Shown here one piece after another: positions 18,625-28,269 of a DNA stretch of 64,000 nucleotides; the stretch's first letter is position 1; every line of letters begins with the position of its first letter. Made by a program: the position numbers and the translations under genes. The DNA is from Compostibacillus humi. GTDB taxonomy: Bacteria > Bacillota > Bacilli > Bacillales > Amphibacillaceae. The notes below the pieces were generated by a model, which was given only the letters and a program-made list of their open reading frames with translations, was not told where the DNA came from and made no database searches. Where the stretch lies: NCBI RefSeq assembly GCF_014637175.1, contig NZ_BMEV01000001.1, positions 51,659 to 115,658 on the forward strand, in the 5' to 3' direction.

Positions 18625-19575
18625 CTATCTTTCAATAAATTCTTTCTCGCCCATCGTTTCCAAAACTTGTTCATAGGTCGGCAAACCTTCATTATCCCCG
18701 TATACGCTGACGACGATGGAGCCGATGGCATTCCCAAAGGTTAACGTTCTTTCCAGCGGCCAGTCATGCAGCAAGCCATACATGATTCCGGCATTATAGC
18801 CATCGCCTGCGCCGACAGTGTCCACTACTTTTTTCGCCGGAATCGCAGGCGCTTCTGCGATTATTCCGTGCTGGCATCCGACGGAGCCCTTTTCCCCCTG
18901 CTTCACGGCGATAAAGGAAATATCATATTTTTCCAATGCGGCGAAAATTTTTGCCGGTTCCTTTTCACCGATGATGATTTCCATTTCTGCATCCCCGGCG
19001 AGGAGAATATCGACTTTCGGCAACAATTGCTGCAATACTTCCCTAGCTTCTTCTTCTGACCACATTCTTAGACGTATGTTTGGATCGAGGGACACTTTTA
19101 CGTTATATTTACGGGCAATGTCGATCGCTTTTTCCATCACGGCAATATTTCTCCTGTCAATTGCCGGGTAAATTCCGGTCAGATGCAAAATTTTTGCTTG
19201 TTTAATGTAGTTTTCATCGATATGTTCCGGTTCTAACGTTAATACTGGAGATTTATGACGGTAGTAAATCGTTTTAGTTGTACCGTCCGGAAGCACTTCT
19301 TTAAAGTTTAATGAGGTGGGGTATTCGTCTACGAGCTCAACTTGGGAAACATCTACCCCCTCCCCGCGGGCGAAATTGAGTATATACCGGCCAAAATCAT
19401 CATTTCCCAGTCTGCTGATCCAGCCTGATTTCAAGCCGAGCCGGGCACAGCCAATTGCGACATTTAATTCTGCTCCTCCGACCTTTTTCCCAAAGGTACT
19501 GGCAAACTGTAATGGTTCCTTGTTGCACGGGCTGAAAGTAATCATCGATTCGCCGATCGTTACCACGTCATACAT
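18625..19575 (-). CDS. PfkB-family sugar kinase (2-keto-3-deoxygluconate kinase-like)
   Basis: A ribokinase-fold kinase of 316 residues. The N-terminal substrate side has GESMITFSPCN and KVGGAELNVAIGCARLG. The C-terminal catalytic and ATP signature is DTVGAGDGYNAGI (catalytic Asp), with IAVKQGEKGS before it. It is close to 2-keto-3-deoxygluconate kinase (KdgK) and is a paralogue of the kinase at 26305. Two such kinases in one cluster suggest different sugar-acid substrates (for example galactonate- versus gluconate-derived). The start is the ATG at 19573-19575, preceded by AGAGGGGG. It lies 62 bases after rpiA. Confidence 0.88.
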   Translation of the reverse strand: MYDVVTIGESMITFSPCNKEPLQFASTFGKKVGGAELNVAIGCARLGLKSGWISRLGNDDFGRYILNFARGEGVDVSQVELVDEYPTSLNFKEVLPDGTTKTIYYRHKSPVLTLEPEHIDENYIKQAKILHLTGIYPAIDRRNIAVMEKAIDIARKYNVKVSLDPNIRLRMWSEEEAREVLQQLLPKVDILLAGDAEMEIIIGEKEPAKIFAALEKYDISFIAVKQGEKGSVGCQHGIIAEAPAIPAKKVVDTVGAGDGYNAGIMYGLLHDWPLERTLTFGNAIGSIVVSVYGDNEGLPTYEQVLETMGEKEFIER

Positions 19576-19637
19576 TTTTTTACCCCCTCTACTACTGTTT
19601 TGCCGTCCAGGGTTTTGCAAAAAGGAAGCATTCACTG

Positions 19638-20333
19638 TTATACGATGGATTCATCTTTGGATGCGACAATTTCTTCTGCTGTCTGTTCTTTGCCTATGAT
19701 TATCCGGTCTGCCATCTGAACGAATAATCCCGTTTCGACTACCCCAGTCATCTGCTTTAATTGTTCATGTAATTGTTGCGGATTTTGTATTGAATTAAAT
19801 TGACAATCTAAAATATAGTTGCCATTGTCGGAGATAAACCTTTCCCCGTTTCTTTCCCGAATTTTCGGTTCACATCCTAATTCGGCAATTGTCCTTGCCG
19901 TCAGTTCCCAGCCAAAGGGCAATACCTCCACCGGCAGCGGGAATTTCCCTAAAGTGCTGACAAGCTTCGATTCATCGACAATGACGATAAATTCTGTCGC
20001 ATGGGCATCGACAATCTTTTCCCTTACTAACGATCCGCCGCCGCCCTTGATCAGATTAAACTGGCGGTCGACTTCATCGGCTCCGTCAATAGCGATGTCA
20101 ATTCGGCTGACGGAGGAAGAATCCGTCAATGGAATGCCAAGCTGTTTTGCCAGTCTTTCCGTTTTTTTGGAAGACGGGATGCCGGTAATTTGCAAGCCTT
20201 GCTGTACTTTTTCACCGAGCTTTTCCAGCATCCAGTTCACCGTCGAACCAGAGCCTAAGCCGACCACCATCCCGTCCTTAATCCATTTCACCGCTTCTTC
20301 TGCTGCTAATTTTTTTTGCTGATCCTGCTTCAT
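19638..20333 (-). CDS. rpiA: Ribose-5-phosphate isomerase A
   Basis: Interconverts ribose 5-phosphate and ribulose 5-phosphate in the pentose phosphate pathway. The 231-residue product has the expected GLGSGSTVNW (residues 21-30), AIDGADEVD (near residue 80), KGGGGSLVREKI and the DESKLVSTLG segment. The ATG at 20331-20333 follows AAGGAG. Its place inside the sugar-acid operon, 12 bases after dgoD, suggests a dedicated paralogue that handles a pentose phosphate or a related C4/C5 phosphate made by this pathway. Its position next to the reductoisomerase-like gene and a kinase is unusual. Confidence 0.92.
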   Translation of the reverse strand: MKQDQQKKLAAEEAVKWIKDGMVVGLGSGSTVNWMLEKLGEKVQQGLQITGIPSSKKTERLAKQLGIPLTDSSSVSRIDIAIDGADEVDRQFNLIKGGGGSLVREKIVDAHATEFIVIVDESKLVSTLGKFPLPVEVLPFGWELTARTIAELGCEPKIRERNGERFISDNGNYILDCQFNSIQNPQQLHEQLKQMTGVVETGLFVQMADRIIIGKEQTAEEIVASKDESIV

Positions 20334-20345
20334 CCAACCAACTCC

Positions 20346-21494
20346 TTACCATTCTGCTATGGAGCCGTCTTTATGACGCCAGACCGGATTTTTCCAGTTA
20401 TGGCCGACTTCTGCCCGCTGCTTCACGTATTCTTCGTCAATCTCAATGCCTAATCCCGGTTTTTCCGGCAATTTGACATATCCGTCTTCAAATTTAAAAA
20501 CATCTTTATCGATTACGTAGTCGAGCAAATCGTTTTCTTTGTTATAGTGGATTCCCATACTTTGCTCCTGGATAAATGCATTATGGGAAATGGCATCGAC
20601 TTGCAGGCTGGACGCAAGGGCAATCGGACCTAACGGACAATGCGGTGCAAGGGCCACATCAAAGGCTTCCGCCATGGAAGCGATTTTCATCGTTTCCGTA
20701 ATGCCGCCAGCATGGGACAGGTCAGGCTGGATAATATCGACAACGCCGTCCGTTAAAATTCGTTTAAAATCCCAGCGGGAGTACATCCGTTCTCCGGTGG
20801 AAATCGGGATGACCGAATGCTGGGCAAGTTCCTTCAGCGCCTCATTGTTTTCCGGAAGTACCGGTTCTTCCACGAACATCGGCCGATACGGCTCCAGCTC
20901 TTTCATTAAAATTTTTGCCATCGGCTTATGCACCCGGCCGTGAAAGTCAATTCCGATTCCCATATGCGGACCGGCTTCTTCACGGATGGCATTCACCCTG
21001 GCCAGCACTTCATCCACTTTTTCGTAGGAATCAATATATTGCAATTCCTCCGTAGCATTCATCTTAATTGCAGTAAAGCCGTTCTCTTTCGCTTCTTTCG
21101 CCGCACGGCCCACATCGGACGGCCGATCGCCGCCAATCCACGTATAAACCCGAACAGAATCTCTAACTTTTCCGCCCAGCAATTCATAAACCGGTGCATC
21201 GTAATATTTCCCCTTAATATCCCAGAGGGCCTGATCGATCCCGGCGATGGCGCTCATCAATACCGGGCCGCCGCGGTAAAAGCCGGCACGGTATAATAAG
21301 TTCCACGTATCCTGAATTTTTAGCGGGTCTGAACCGATAAGGTAGGTCTTTAATTCCTCTACGGCTGCTTTCACCGTACTTGCTCTTCCTTCTACAACCG
21401 GTTCTCCCCATCCGACAATTCCTTCATCCGTTTCAACTTTCAGAAAACACCATCTTGGCGGGACGAGGAAACACGTCATATTCGTTATTTTCAA
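20346..21494 (-). CDS. dgoD: D-galactonate dehydratase-like enolase-superfamily enzyme DgoD
   Basis: Mandelate racemase/muconate-lactonizing family enzyme that removes water from D-galactonate to give 2-keto-3-deoxygalactonate. The 382 residues align end to end with Escherichia coli DgoD from memory: PPRW near the start, [20 protein letters not shown], the metal ligands in [16 protein letters not shown] and STGERM, and the catalytic His in APHCPLGP. I prefer the TTG at 21492-21494, five bases after GAAGGTGA, which matches the family N terminus; an ATG two codons earlier sits too close to the ribosome site. It is between dctM and rpiA. Confidence 0.92.
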   Translation of the reverse strand: MKITNMTCFLVPPRWCFLKVETDEGIVGWGEPVVEGRASTVKAAVEELKTYLIGSDPLKIQDTWNLLYRAGFYRGGPVLMSAIAGIDQALWDIKGKYYDAPVYELLGGKVRDSVRVYTWIGGDRPSDVGRAAKEAKENGFTAIKMNATEELQYIDSYEKVDEVLARVNAIREEAGPHMGIGIDFHGRVHKPMAKILMKELEPYRPMFVEEPVLPENNEALKELAQHSVIPISTGERMYSRWDFKRILTDGVVDIIQPDLSHAGGITETMKIASMAEAFDVALAPHCPLGPIALASSLQVDAISHNAFIQEQSMGIHYNKENDLLDYVIDKDVFKFEDGYVKLPEKPGLGIEIDEEYVKQRAEVGHNWKNPVWRHKDGSIAEW

Positions 21495-21523
21495 TTTCAT
21501 CACCTTCTCTATTTGCTCTATTT

Positions 21524-22795
21524 TTATCGGATTAAGAGCAATGACAACTGAGGAACATACGTAATAATAAGCAACGTAATCGTCATCACGATGATAAATG
21601 GTATGACTGCTCTTACTAATCCGCCGAAACTTACCCCGGAAATTCCTTGGGCAACAAACAGGTTCACGCCAACTGGCGGTGTAATAAATCCTACAGCCAA
21701 ACCAACGACCATGATAATTCCGAAGTGAATTGGGTCGTATCCAAGACCGGTTACAATTGGAAGCAAGATTGGCGTTAAAATAATAATGGCTGCCAGCGTA
21801 TCCATAAAACATCCGACGATGAGCAATAGAACGATAATAAGCAGCATAACAATAATCGGGCTCTCGGAAACCGATAACATCCATTCGGCAATCTGGTTTG
21901 GAATTTGTTCTACCGTTAATAATCTTCCAAAGGCAGTTGCAGTCCCGACGATAATCAGCACCGTCGCTGTCGTCAAAGAAGAATCAATAATAATTCGCGG
22001 GATGTCTTTCCATTTTAGTTCGCGATAAATGAAGATACCGGCTACCAGGCCGACTACTACAGCGACCGCTGCCGCTTCGGTCGGGGTAAAAATCCCGCCA
22101 TAAATTCCGCCAAGGATAATAAGCGGAATAGCTAAAGCCCACTTTGCATCCCAAATTGCTTTAAACAATTTCGCGAAGGAGAACTTTTCTCCGCTGCCCT
22201 TATACCCTTTTTTCCGGGCATAATAGTAAACGTATGCACTTAAGGCAAGCCCAATGACGATTCCCGGAATAATACCTCCGATAAACAAGTCTCCAATCGA
22301 AGAAGCGGAAGACGTTCCATAAATAACCATCGGTATGCTCGGCGGAATGATGACCCCCAGCGAACCTGCAGCAGCAACAACAGCAGCGGAAAAAGTACGA
22401 TCATAGCCGAGCTTTACCATTGCCGGAATCATAATTCCCCCGATAGCGGCAACCGTTGCCGGAGCAGATCCGGAAATGGCTGCAAAGAACATACACGTTA
22501 CAACCGTTGCAATGGCAAATCCTCCAGTAATATTACCTACCATTCGGTTTGCTACATTAAATAACCGTTCGGAAATTCCGCCTTTCCCCATAATTTCACC
22601 AGCAAGAATGAAAAACGGAACAGCCATAATCGGGAAGGAGTCGACAGAGGTAACCAGACCTTGGGCAAGGAACTCAATCGGCAAAGAGCCTGTATAAATA
22701 ATCGTCACTAAAGTTGCAATCCCTAGTGCAATTCCGACTGGTACACTTAACAGCAAAAACAATGCAAAACTCCCGAATAAAACTGCGGTTGTCAT
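21524..22795 (-). CDS. dctM: TRAP transporter large permease DctM (sugar-acid system)
   Basis: Large membrane subunit of the cluster's TRAP importer. It has 423 residues and about 12-13 hydrophobic segments. It shows [17 protein letters not shown] near residue 58, [18 protein letters not shown] and [14 protein letters not shown] (near residue 145), all DctM hallmarks. The ATG at 22793-22795 follows AAAGGAGG. Its neighbours dctQ and dctP and the flanking catabolic genes argue that it imports an aldonate or uronate. It is a close paralogue of the DctM at the left edge. Confidence 0.94.
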   Translation of the reverse strand: MTTAVLFGSFALFLLLSVPVGIALGIATLVTIIYTGSLPIEFLAQGLVTSVDSFPIMAVPFFILAGEIMGKGGISERLFNVANRMVGNITGGFAIATVVTCMFFAAISGSAPATVAAIGGIMIPAMVKLGYDRTFSAAVVAAAGSLGVIIPPSIPMVIYGTSSASSIGDLFIGGIIPGIVIGLALSAYVYYYARKKGYKGSGEKFSFAKLFKAIWDAKWALAIPLIILGGIYGGIFTPTEAAAVAVVVGLVAGIFIYRELKWKDIPRIIIDSSLTTATVLIIVGTATAFGRLLTVEQIPNQIAEWMLSVSESPIIVMLLIIVLLLIVGCFMDTLAAIIILTPILLPIVTGLGYDPIHFGIIMVVGLAVGFITPPVGVNLFVAQGISGVSFGGLVRAVIPFIIVMTITLLIITYVPQLSLLLIR

Positions 22796-22821
22796 GGATG
22801 AAACCTCCTTTAATCACGTGG

Positions 22822-23361
22822 TTAACTTATTTCCTCCTCTTGTTCCAGAGCAAAGTCTTGTTCTGTTTTTACATCAAAATCCCGTTTGCCCAATAAAGTT
22901 AAGATCTGAAGAATGATTTGTTGAATTAGTCGGATGGAAGTAATGGCAAAACCAACCGGAGTGGCTAAATATACTATTCCCATTGGAATATGCAGTGCTG
23001 GTGACGTTTGACCCCATCCTAGAAGCTGCCGGGAAATATCGTATCCGTATATCACAATAAAGATGGAGAATGCCAAAAATATTAGATTGGCAATTAAACT
23101 TAAATAAATCTTCTGTCTATCTTTTAAGAAATGAAGCAATGCATCTACTTTAATATGTCTTTGCATTTTTACCCCGTAGCTGATGCCTATGTATACGAGC
23201 CAAATAAAACAATATCTTGCCAACTCTTCCGACCAGGAAAGGGAAGAATTCATGACATGGCGCATAAATACTTGCAAGGCGGTTATGACGGTCATAACCG
23301 AGCCAAGAACGAGGAGCAGGGACTCTTCTAAATATTTATCAATCCAGCGAATCACTTTCAT
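22822..23361 (-). CDS. dctQ: TRAP transporter small permease DctQ (sugar-acid system)
   Basis: Small permease of the second TRAP system, about 179 residues with four hydrophobic helices and the family stretch SSLSWSEELARYCFIWLVYIG near residue 40. The C terminus is acidic. The start is unclear. The ATG at 23359-23361 is only a base after AAGGAG, a GTG at 23353-23355 has ideal spacing, and a GTG at 23371-23373 also exists. It lies between dctP and dctM, with a hairpin in the dctP-dctQ gap. Confidence 0.9.
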   Translation of the reverse strand: MKVIRWIDKYLEESLLLVLGSVMTVITALQVFMRHVMNSSLSWSEELARYCFIWLVYIGISYGVKMQRHIKVDALLHFLKDRQKIYLSLIANLIFLAFSIFIVIYGYDISRQLLGWGQTSPALHIPMGIVYLATPVGFAITSIRLIQQIILQILTLLGKRDFDVKTEQDFALEQEEEIS

Positions 23362-23399
23362 ACTCCTTCTCACTTCCTTTCAAATGTCATATTTTTGGA

Positions 23400-23428
23400 G
23401 AGGAGGGCAGTCAAAGCGTACCCTCCTC
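23400..23428 (-). other. Hairpin between dctP and dctQ (second TRAP operon)
   Basis: Arms GAGGAGGG (23400-23407) and CCCTCCTC (23421-23428) in the dctP-dctQ gap. It is unrelated in sequence to the hairpin at 1537-1634 but sits at the same position in the operon. Confidence 0.5.
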
Positions 23429-23437
23429 CCCTCCTTC

Positions 23438-24523
23438 TTATTGTGCTGCTTCAATCGCGTCGTAGATTTCTTGCACAATCTCTTTTCCGATTGTTTCGGC
23501 AAACTCGTCTACAGCAGGCTGTACAGCTTCACGCATTTCTTCTTTCGCTTCGTCGCTTACTTCGTTAAAGTTAACCCCTTCGTCAATTAAAGCTTGTTTG
23601 TATTCTTCATTTGCTTTACGGTTTTCTTCCCGTTCAAATTTTCCTGCTTCAATTGCTGCATTTTTAACAATTTCTTGATACTCAGCTGGCAAGCTGTCAT
23701 AGAACGGTTTGCTGATCATAAACACGAATGGTGTATAAACATGGTTTGTAGCAGAAATATACTCTTGTACTTCATGGAAGCCTTCCAGGTAAATGGTTGC
23801 AATCGGGTTTTCCTGCCCATCTACCGTTCCTTGCTGCAAGGCGGTAAACAGCTCTGTAAAGGCCATCGGTGTCGGGTTAGCTCCCATCGCACGGAATGCT
23901 GCTAAGTGCAGATCGTTTTCCATCGTACGAATCTTCAAGCCTTCAAAATCTGCTAATGATTCGATTGGACGCACACTGTTGGACATATCACGGTATCCGT
24001 TTTCCCAGTATGCCAATCCGACAAGGTTTTGCTCTTCCAGCATATCTAATAGTTTTTGTCCTACTTCTCCGTCAAGAACGGCGTCTGCTACTTCCACGCT
24101 TGGCATTAAGAATGGAATATCAAATACAGCAAATTCTGGCACGAAGTTTGCGATTGGCGCAGTCGATGGAATCGTTACTTCCTGAGATCCGAGCTGCAAT
24201 GCTTCCATCATCGAACGGTCGTCTCCAAGCTGTCCGCTATGATACGTTTCGACGACGATGGCACCGTCTGTTTCTGCTTCGACGATTTCCTTAAACTTCA
24301 GCAATCCGGCATACTGCGGATGCTCCGAGTTCAATCCGATTCCTGCCCGGATGACAAACTCAGCATCTCCGGAAGATTCACTGCTTGCATCTTCTCCAGA
24401 GCTGCTTTCGCTAGTTTCGTTGCTGTCGCTGCTTTCGGAAGCATCATCATTTCCTCCTCCGCCACATGCAGCCAGTACGAGAACTAGCATCAGGCTAAAA
24501 AGTAATAAAGATAGCTTTTTCAT
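23438..24523 (-). CDS. dctP: TRAP transporter solute-binding lipoprotein DctP (sugar-acid system)
   Basis: Binding subunit of the second TRAP system, 361 residues. It has a lipoprotein signal with lipobox LVLAACGG, then a Ser/Asp/Glu-rich linker (about residues 22-52). The binding domain includes IRAGIGLNSEHPQY, FEGLKIRTMENDLHLAAF (substrate-carboxylate Arg) and ALQQGTVDGQENP. The ATG at 24521-24523 follows AAGGGGG. It is preceded by a 96-base gap with a hairpin and followed by dctQ. The cluster implies an aldonate or uronate ligand. Confidence 0.94.
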   Translation of the reverse strand: MKKLSLLLFSLMLVLVLAACGGGGNDDASESSDSNETSESSSGEDASSESSGDAEFVIRAGIGLNSEHPQYAGLLKFKEIVEAETDGAIVVETYHSGQLGDDRSMMEALQLGSQEVTIPSTAPIANFVPEFAVFDIPFLMPSVEVADAVLDGEVGQKLLDMLEEQNLVGLAYWENGYRDMSNSVRPIESLADFEGLKIRTMENDLHLAAFRAMGANPTPMAFTELFTALQQGTVDGQENPIATIYLEGFHEVQEYISATNHVYTPFVFMISKPFYDSLPAEYQEIVKNAAIEAGKFEREENRKANEEYKQALIDEGVNFNEVSDEAKEEMREAVQPAVDEFAETIGKEIVQEIYDAIEAAQ

Positions 24524-24556
24524 TGTGTTTCCCCCTTAGAGAATTTTTTTATATGA

Positions 24557-24576
24557 AAGGGGATATGTATCCCCTT
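24557..24576 (-). other. Perfect hairpin upstream of dctP
   Basis: Arms AAGGGGATA (24557-24565) and TATCCCCTT (24568-24576) in the gap between the dehydrogenase gene and dctP. There is no T tract, so it may be an RNA processing or stabilising element rather than a terminator. Confidence 0.45.
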
Positions 24577-24619
24577 ACATATCAATGATGAATAGTAATT
24601 TTTTCATCCTTACAAAACA

Positions 24620-25585
24620 TTACGAAGGACGAACAACATATTTTGGTTCTTTTCCTAGCAAAACATCGGCGACATTTTGCGCTGTTTTCGTTTTCAGTTC
24701 AATTTCCGATTCCGAGGAATGCCAGGCAGCATGCGGATTTAAAATGACATGCTCCATTTCCAATAGCGGATTTCCTTCCTCAATCGGCTCTATTTCCAAA
24801 ACATCTAAACCAGCACCGGCAATTTCATGATTTTGCAGCGCCTCAATCAGTGCTTTTTCATCAATTACCGGGCCGCGGGATGTGTTCACGATAAATGCTT
24901 CTTTTTTCATTAATGCAAATTGTTCTTTTCCGACCATTCCGCGAGTAGCATCGTTTAACGGGGTATGAACAGAAATAACATCACTCCGCTTGAACAGATC
25001 ATCAAAATCAACGAGTTCTACATCCAAGTTTTTTGCTGCTTCTTCCGGAATGAACGGATCATAGGCAATGACTTTAAACCCAAATACTTTCGCTTTTTGT
25101 GCCACTTTTTGGGCGATGTTTCCAAAGCTTAACAGACCGAGTACCCGTCCTTTCAAGCGGAACATCGGAGTGGCTACTTTGTAGTCCCAAATCCCTTGCT
25201 TCACTTTATTGTTCAAAAAGGTTACTTTTCTTGCTAACGATAAAATCAGCGCAAGGGCATGATCCGACACTTCATCTAAACAGTAATCGGTTACATTGCA
25301 GACAGTAATGTTTTTCGTTGCCGCGCTTGGCAGGTCGATCGTATTAATACCGACACCATAGCGGGCGATTACTTTACAATTCTCCAATTGTTCGATAACT
25401 TTTTTTCCTAAAGGAGCGTATTGATTAATAATGGCATCTACGTCCTTTGCTACTTCGATAACTTCTTCCTCTGTCCGGCATTGGGCATGAATAAATTCCA
25501 CATCCGGAACTTGTTCGCGGATTAAATTTTCTTCGATTTCGACAGATGTATATTCATAATCGGAAAACAATACTTTGAAGCCCAT
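24620..25585 (-). CDS. D-isomer-specific 2-hydroxyacid dehydrogenase (CtBP-like)
   Basis: NAD-dependent 2-hydroxyacid dehydrogenase of 321 residues. The catalytic triad is recognisable: Arg in NTSRGPVID, Glu in LDVLEIEP and His in NPHAAW. The dinucleotide loop reads GLLSFGNIA, with serine where the first glycine of GxGxxG normally stands. The overall sequence is closest to bacterial C-terminal-binding-protein-like dehydrogenases, often found in sugar-acid clusters. It may reduce or oxidise a 2-keto acid intermediate. The ATG at 25583-25585 follows a GGGAGATG ribosome site. It lies between eda and dctP. Confidence 0.86.
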   Translation of the reverse strand: MGFKVLFSDYEYTSVEIEENLIREQVPDVEFIHAQCRTEEEVIEVAKDVDAIINQYAPLGKKVIEQLENCKVIARYGVGINTIDLPSAATKNITVCNVTDYCLDEVSDHALALILSLARKVTFLNNKVKQGIWDYKVATPMFRLKGRVLGLLSFGNIAQKVAQKAKVFGFKVIAYDPFIPEEAAKNLDVELVDFDDLFKRSDVISVHTPLNDATRGMVGKEQFALMKKEAFIVNTSRGPVIDEKALIEALQNHEIAGAGLDVLEIEPIEEGNPLLEMEHVILNPHAAWHSSESEIELKTKTAQNVADVLLGKEPKYVVRPS

Positions 25586-25630
25586 TGTCTTTCATCTCCC
25601 TTTGTCTATATGCTCTTCGCTTCGTTGTTC

Positions 25631-26290
25631 TTACAGCGAAACTTTATCCTTGTTCTTCTTTATCTCGGCAAACGTATCTGCGTATAATCTGGCTTTTGCC
25701 GTCAACGCTTCCAGCGACTCCTTTGTTACTTCCATATTCCCCCGGACTAGTGATCCGCCAATTCCAACTGCAGCTGCACCTGCCTTGAAGAAAGTTTCCA
25801 TGTTATTTACATCAATTCCCCCTGTCGGCATAATGGGGATTTGCGGAAGCGGTCCCTTGACGGCTTTGATATAGTCCGGCCCGAGGCTTCCAGCCGGGAA
25901 AAGCTTAATCAAGTCTGCTCCTGCTTCATATGCCGAAAGCATTTCCGTCGGCGTCATCGCCGCCGGAATGCTCATTAAGCCGTATCGCTTCGTCAGCCGG
26001 ATCGTATCCGTGTTTAACGTCGGGGAGATAATAAACTTTGCGCCGCTGTCAATCACGGATTTCGCCGTTTCCGGATCAAGCACGGTTCCGGCTCCAATCA
26101 GCATCTCTTCGCCAAATTCATCGACCGTCTCTCGCAAGGCGGCCGTAATTCCCGGCGTATCTGCCGTAATTTCTGCAATTCGGATGCCGCCTTTCCAGAG
26201 GGCTTCGATAATGGGAAGAATATTTTCCTGTTTCTGCCCTCTTATAATGGCGACAATTCCATGTTCTTTTATGTAATGAAAATCGTTCAC
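25631..26290 (-). CDS. eda: KDPG/KDPGal aldolase (Eda family)
   Basis: Class I aldolase that cleaves 2-keto-3-deoxy-6-phosphogluconate (or the galactonate analogue) to pyruvate and glyceraldehyde 3-phosphate. The 219 residues include the catalytic Glu in AEITADTPG and the Schiff-base Lys in LIKLFPAG; PTGGID is the phosphate loop. The GTG at 26288-26290 is six bases after GGAGGT and gives the family N terminus; the open frame runs further upstream only as a shadow of the kinase gene. It follows a KdgK-type kinase by 14 bases, which makes the two consecutive steps. Confidence 0.9.
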   Translation of the reverse strand: MNDFHYIKEHGIVAIIRGQKQENILPIIEALWKGGIRIAEITADTPGITAALRETVDEFGEEMLIGAGTVLDPETAKSVIDSGAKFIISPTLNTDTIRLTKRYGLMSIPAAMTPTEMLSAYEAGADLIKLFPAGSLGPDYIKAVKGPLPQIPIMPTGGIDVNNMETFFKAGAAAVGIGGSLVRGNMEVTKESLEALTAKARLYADTFAEIKKNKDKVSL

Positions 26291-26304
26291 CTTTCCACCT
26301 CCAT

Positions 26305-27252
26305 CTACCTGCGAATATCTTCGGCGGCGGAAGTATACAGTCCGAGTTCTTCCCGGTCCGGCAATCCTTCCACGTCTCCGTCGACTTGGACGACGATGGA
26401 ACCGACGAGATTCCCTCGCGCCACACTTTCCCTCACCGAAAGACCGTCCAGCAAACCGGAGAGAAATCCTGCACAAAATCCGTCCCCGGCACCGACCGGA
26501 TCTTTCACTTCACTCACCTGAACCGTCGGTACAAGCTCCTGCTTGTCCTTCGTCACATACCAGGCGCCGCGGGAACCGACTTTAATGACCGCCATCGATG
26601 CTCCTCTTTTTAACACTTCGCTGCCGATTTCTTCCGGCTCTTTTGTGCCGAAGAGAAATTCCCCTTCTTCCACACTCGGAAGGACAATGTCACTATAGGA
26701 AACAAGCTCGAGCAGCACCTTTCTCGCCTTTTCCTCTGACCAGAGGTTCCGGCGGACGTTCGGGTCGAACACGACGGTCAGTCCATGTTTTTTTGCCAGT
26801 TTCGCTGCATATACAATCATCTCGTAACAGGATTCACTTAATGCCGGCGTAATCCCGCTTATATAAAGAATCTTTGCTTGTTTCAGATAATTTTCGTTAA
26901 TATCTTCCTTCGACATCCGGCTGGCGGCGGAGCCATTCCGGTAATACTGGATGCGAAACTGCTGCATCGTTCGTATTTCTTTGAAAAACAATCCCGTTGG
27001 AGCTTCTCGGTCATATTGGACTTGGCTCACGTCCACCCCTTCGCCTTTGACAAAGGAAACCATCGCTTTTCCGAATTCATCATTTCCTACCCGGCTGATC
27101 CAGCCTGCTTTATGTCCGAGCTTAGCCAGCCCGATAGCTACATTTGTTTCTGCACCGGCAAATTTTCGGTTGAAATTGGTTGCATACCGCATTTGCCCCT
27201 GTGATTGAGGAGTAAACAGAACCATTGTTTCTCCTATCGTGACAACATCCAT
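26305..27252 (-). CDS. kdgK: 2-keto-3-deoxygluconate kinase (PfkB family)
   Basis: Phosphorylates 2-keto-3-deoxygluconate or its galactonate epimer with ATP. The 315-residue ribokinase-fold product has GETMVLFTP, FAGAETNVAIGLAKLG and the catalytic signature DPVGAGDGFCAGF. The ATG at 27250-27252 follows a GAGAGGAG site. It is directly upstream of eda, which uses its product. It shares clear similarity with the kinase at 18625, but the two differ enough to suggest different substrates. Confidence 0.9.
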   Translation of the reverse strand: MDVVTIGETMVLFTPQSQGQMRYATNFNRKFAGAETNVAIGLAKLGHKAGWISRVGNDEFGKAMVSFVKGEGVDVSQVQYDREAPTGLFFKEIRTMQQFRIQYYRNGSAASRMSKEDINENYLKQAKILYISGITPALSESCYEMIVYAAKLAKKHGLTVVFDPNVRRNLWSEEKARKVLLELVSYSDIVLPSVEEGEFLFGTKEPEEIGSEVLKRGASMAVIKVGSRGAWYVTKDKQELVPTVQVSEVKDPVGAGDGFCAGFLSGLLDGLSVRESVARGNLVGSIVVQVDGDVEGLPDREELGLYTSAAEDIRR

Positions 27253-27303
27253 GCGCTTCTCCTCTCTCCTTCTATGCAATTCCGCCAATGAAGCAGCTGT
27301 CTT

Positions 27304-28233
27304 TTACGCAAGAATCGATGCGTCTTTTGCCAATAATCCTGCCTGCTGCAGGATTTCGGCAACATCCTTTTTCTTTTCCTCAGACAATTTCCGTCCCGGC
27401 GCAAGGACATGGGTGGAAACGTCTAATCCCGTCATGCGCATTGCCTCTTTAATGACATTGGAAAAGGGCGAATCCAGCTTGTAAAGGAGCGGGATATAGG
27501 CAAGTTTCCGCAATAGCTCAATCCCTTTTGCATAATCTCCTTCCTGAAAGGCCTTGTATATGCCGATGGTCAGTTCCGGTGCAAAGTTTGCGCTTGCGGA
27601 CATTCCTCCATCCCCTCCTAAGGAAAGGGTGTTCCACAGATGATCATCATATCCGCAGAAGACGGAGAATTCAGGAATTTCAGCCTTCACTTTCAAGATC
27701 AGTTCCCGGATATGTCCGACGGTGTCCACCGTATCTTTAATTCCAACGACATTTGGATAAGCCTTTGCCAGTTTCAGCACAAATTCCGGTGTTAAGTTTT
27801 GTCCGGTTAAGTCCGGAAAATTATAAAGAACGATTGGCAGCTTCGTCGATTGTGCCACTTCGGCGTAATGGGCAAAGAGGTTGTCCTCTGTCAGCTGCCA
27901 ATAATACGGATTGATGACGACCAATCCGTCTGCGCCGATTGATTCGCTAAGACGGCTTAATTCTACCGTTTCCGCCGTGACCGAGCTTCCTGTTCCAATT
28001 AAAACCGGAACCCGCTTTCTCGTATATTCCACGGCAAATTCGGCTACTTCTTTCCGCTGCGGTACGGACATTTGACTAAATTCCCCGTTGCTTCCGAGGA
28101 AAAATAGTCCATCGACGCCTGCGTCAATGAGAAAGTCAATGACTTTTCCTGTTCCTTCCCGGTCCAATTCGCCTTTTTCATTAAAGATGACGGAAACCGG
28201 CGGGATGATTCCATGAAATATTGGTTTTCCCAT
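27304..28233 (-). CDS. yagE: YagE/YjhH-type 2-keto-3-deoxy sugar-acid aldolase
   Basis: Dihydrodipicolinate synthase-family class I aldolase, 309 residues. It matches YagE/YjhH of Escherichia coli from memory: GIIPPVSVIF at the N terminus, FFLGSNGEFSQM, the catalytic Tyr in VLYNFP and the Schiff-base Lys in VVGIKDT. YagE/YjhH cleave 2-keto-3-deoxygluconate or -xylonate to pyruvate plus an aldehyde, and in Escherichia coli their genes sit beside yagF/yjhG, whose homologue is at 12948. This gives a Dahms-type branch. It has its own promoter candidate (28270-28298). Confidence 0.9.
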   Translation of the reverse strand: MGKPIFHGIIPPVSVIFNEKGELDREGTGKVIDFLIDAGVDGLFFLGSNGEFSQMSVPQRKEVAEFAVEYTRKRVPVLIGTGSSVTAETVELSRLSESIGADGLVVINPYYWQLTEDNLFAHYAEVAQSTKLPIVLYNFPDLTGQNLTPEFVLKLAKAYPNVVGIKDTVDTVGHIRELILKVKAEIPEFSVFCGYDDHLWNTLSLGGDGGMSASANFAPELTIGIYKAFQEGDYAKGIELLRKLAYIPLLYKLDSPFSNVIKEAMRMTGLDVSTHVLAPGRKLSEEKKKDVAEILQQAGLLAKDASILA

Positions 28234-28269
28234 CTGTATCTCTCCTTTTTCTTGATGTTAGAAACTCAT

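Noticed and set aside
21500..21884. N-terminal extension of dgoD by about 128 residues
   Set aside because: The extension is antisense-like shadow of the dctM gene in another frame; the conserved DgoD start lies at 21494.
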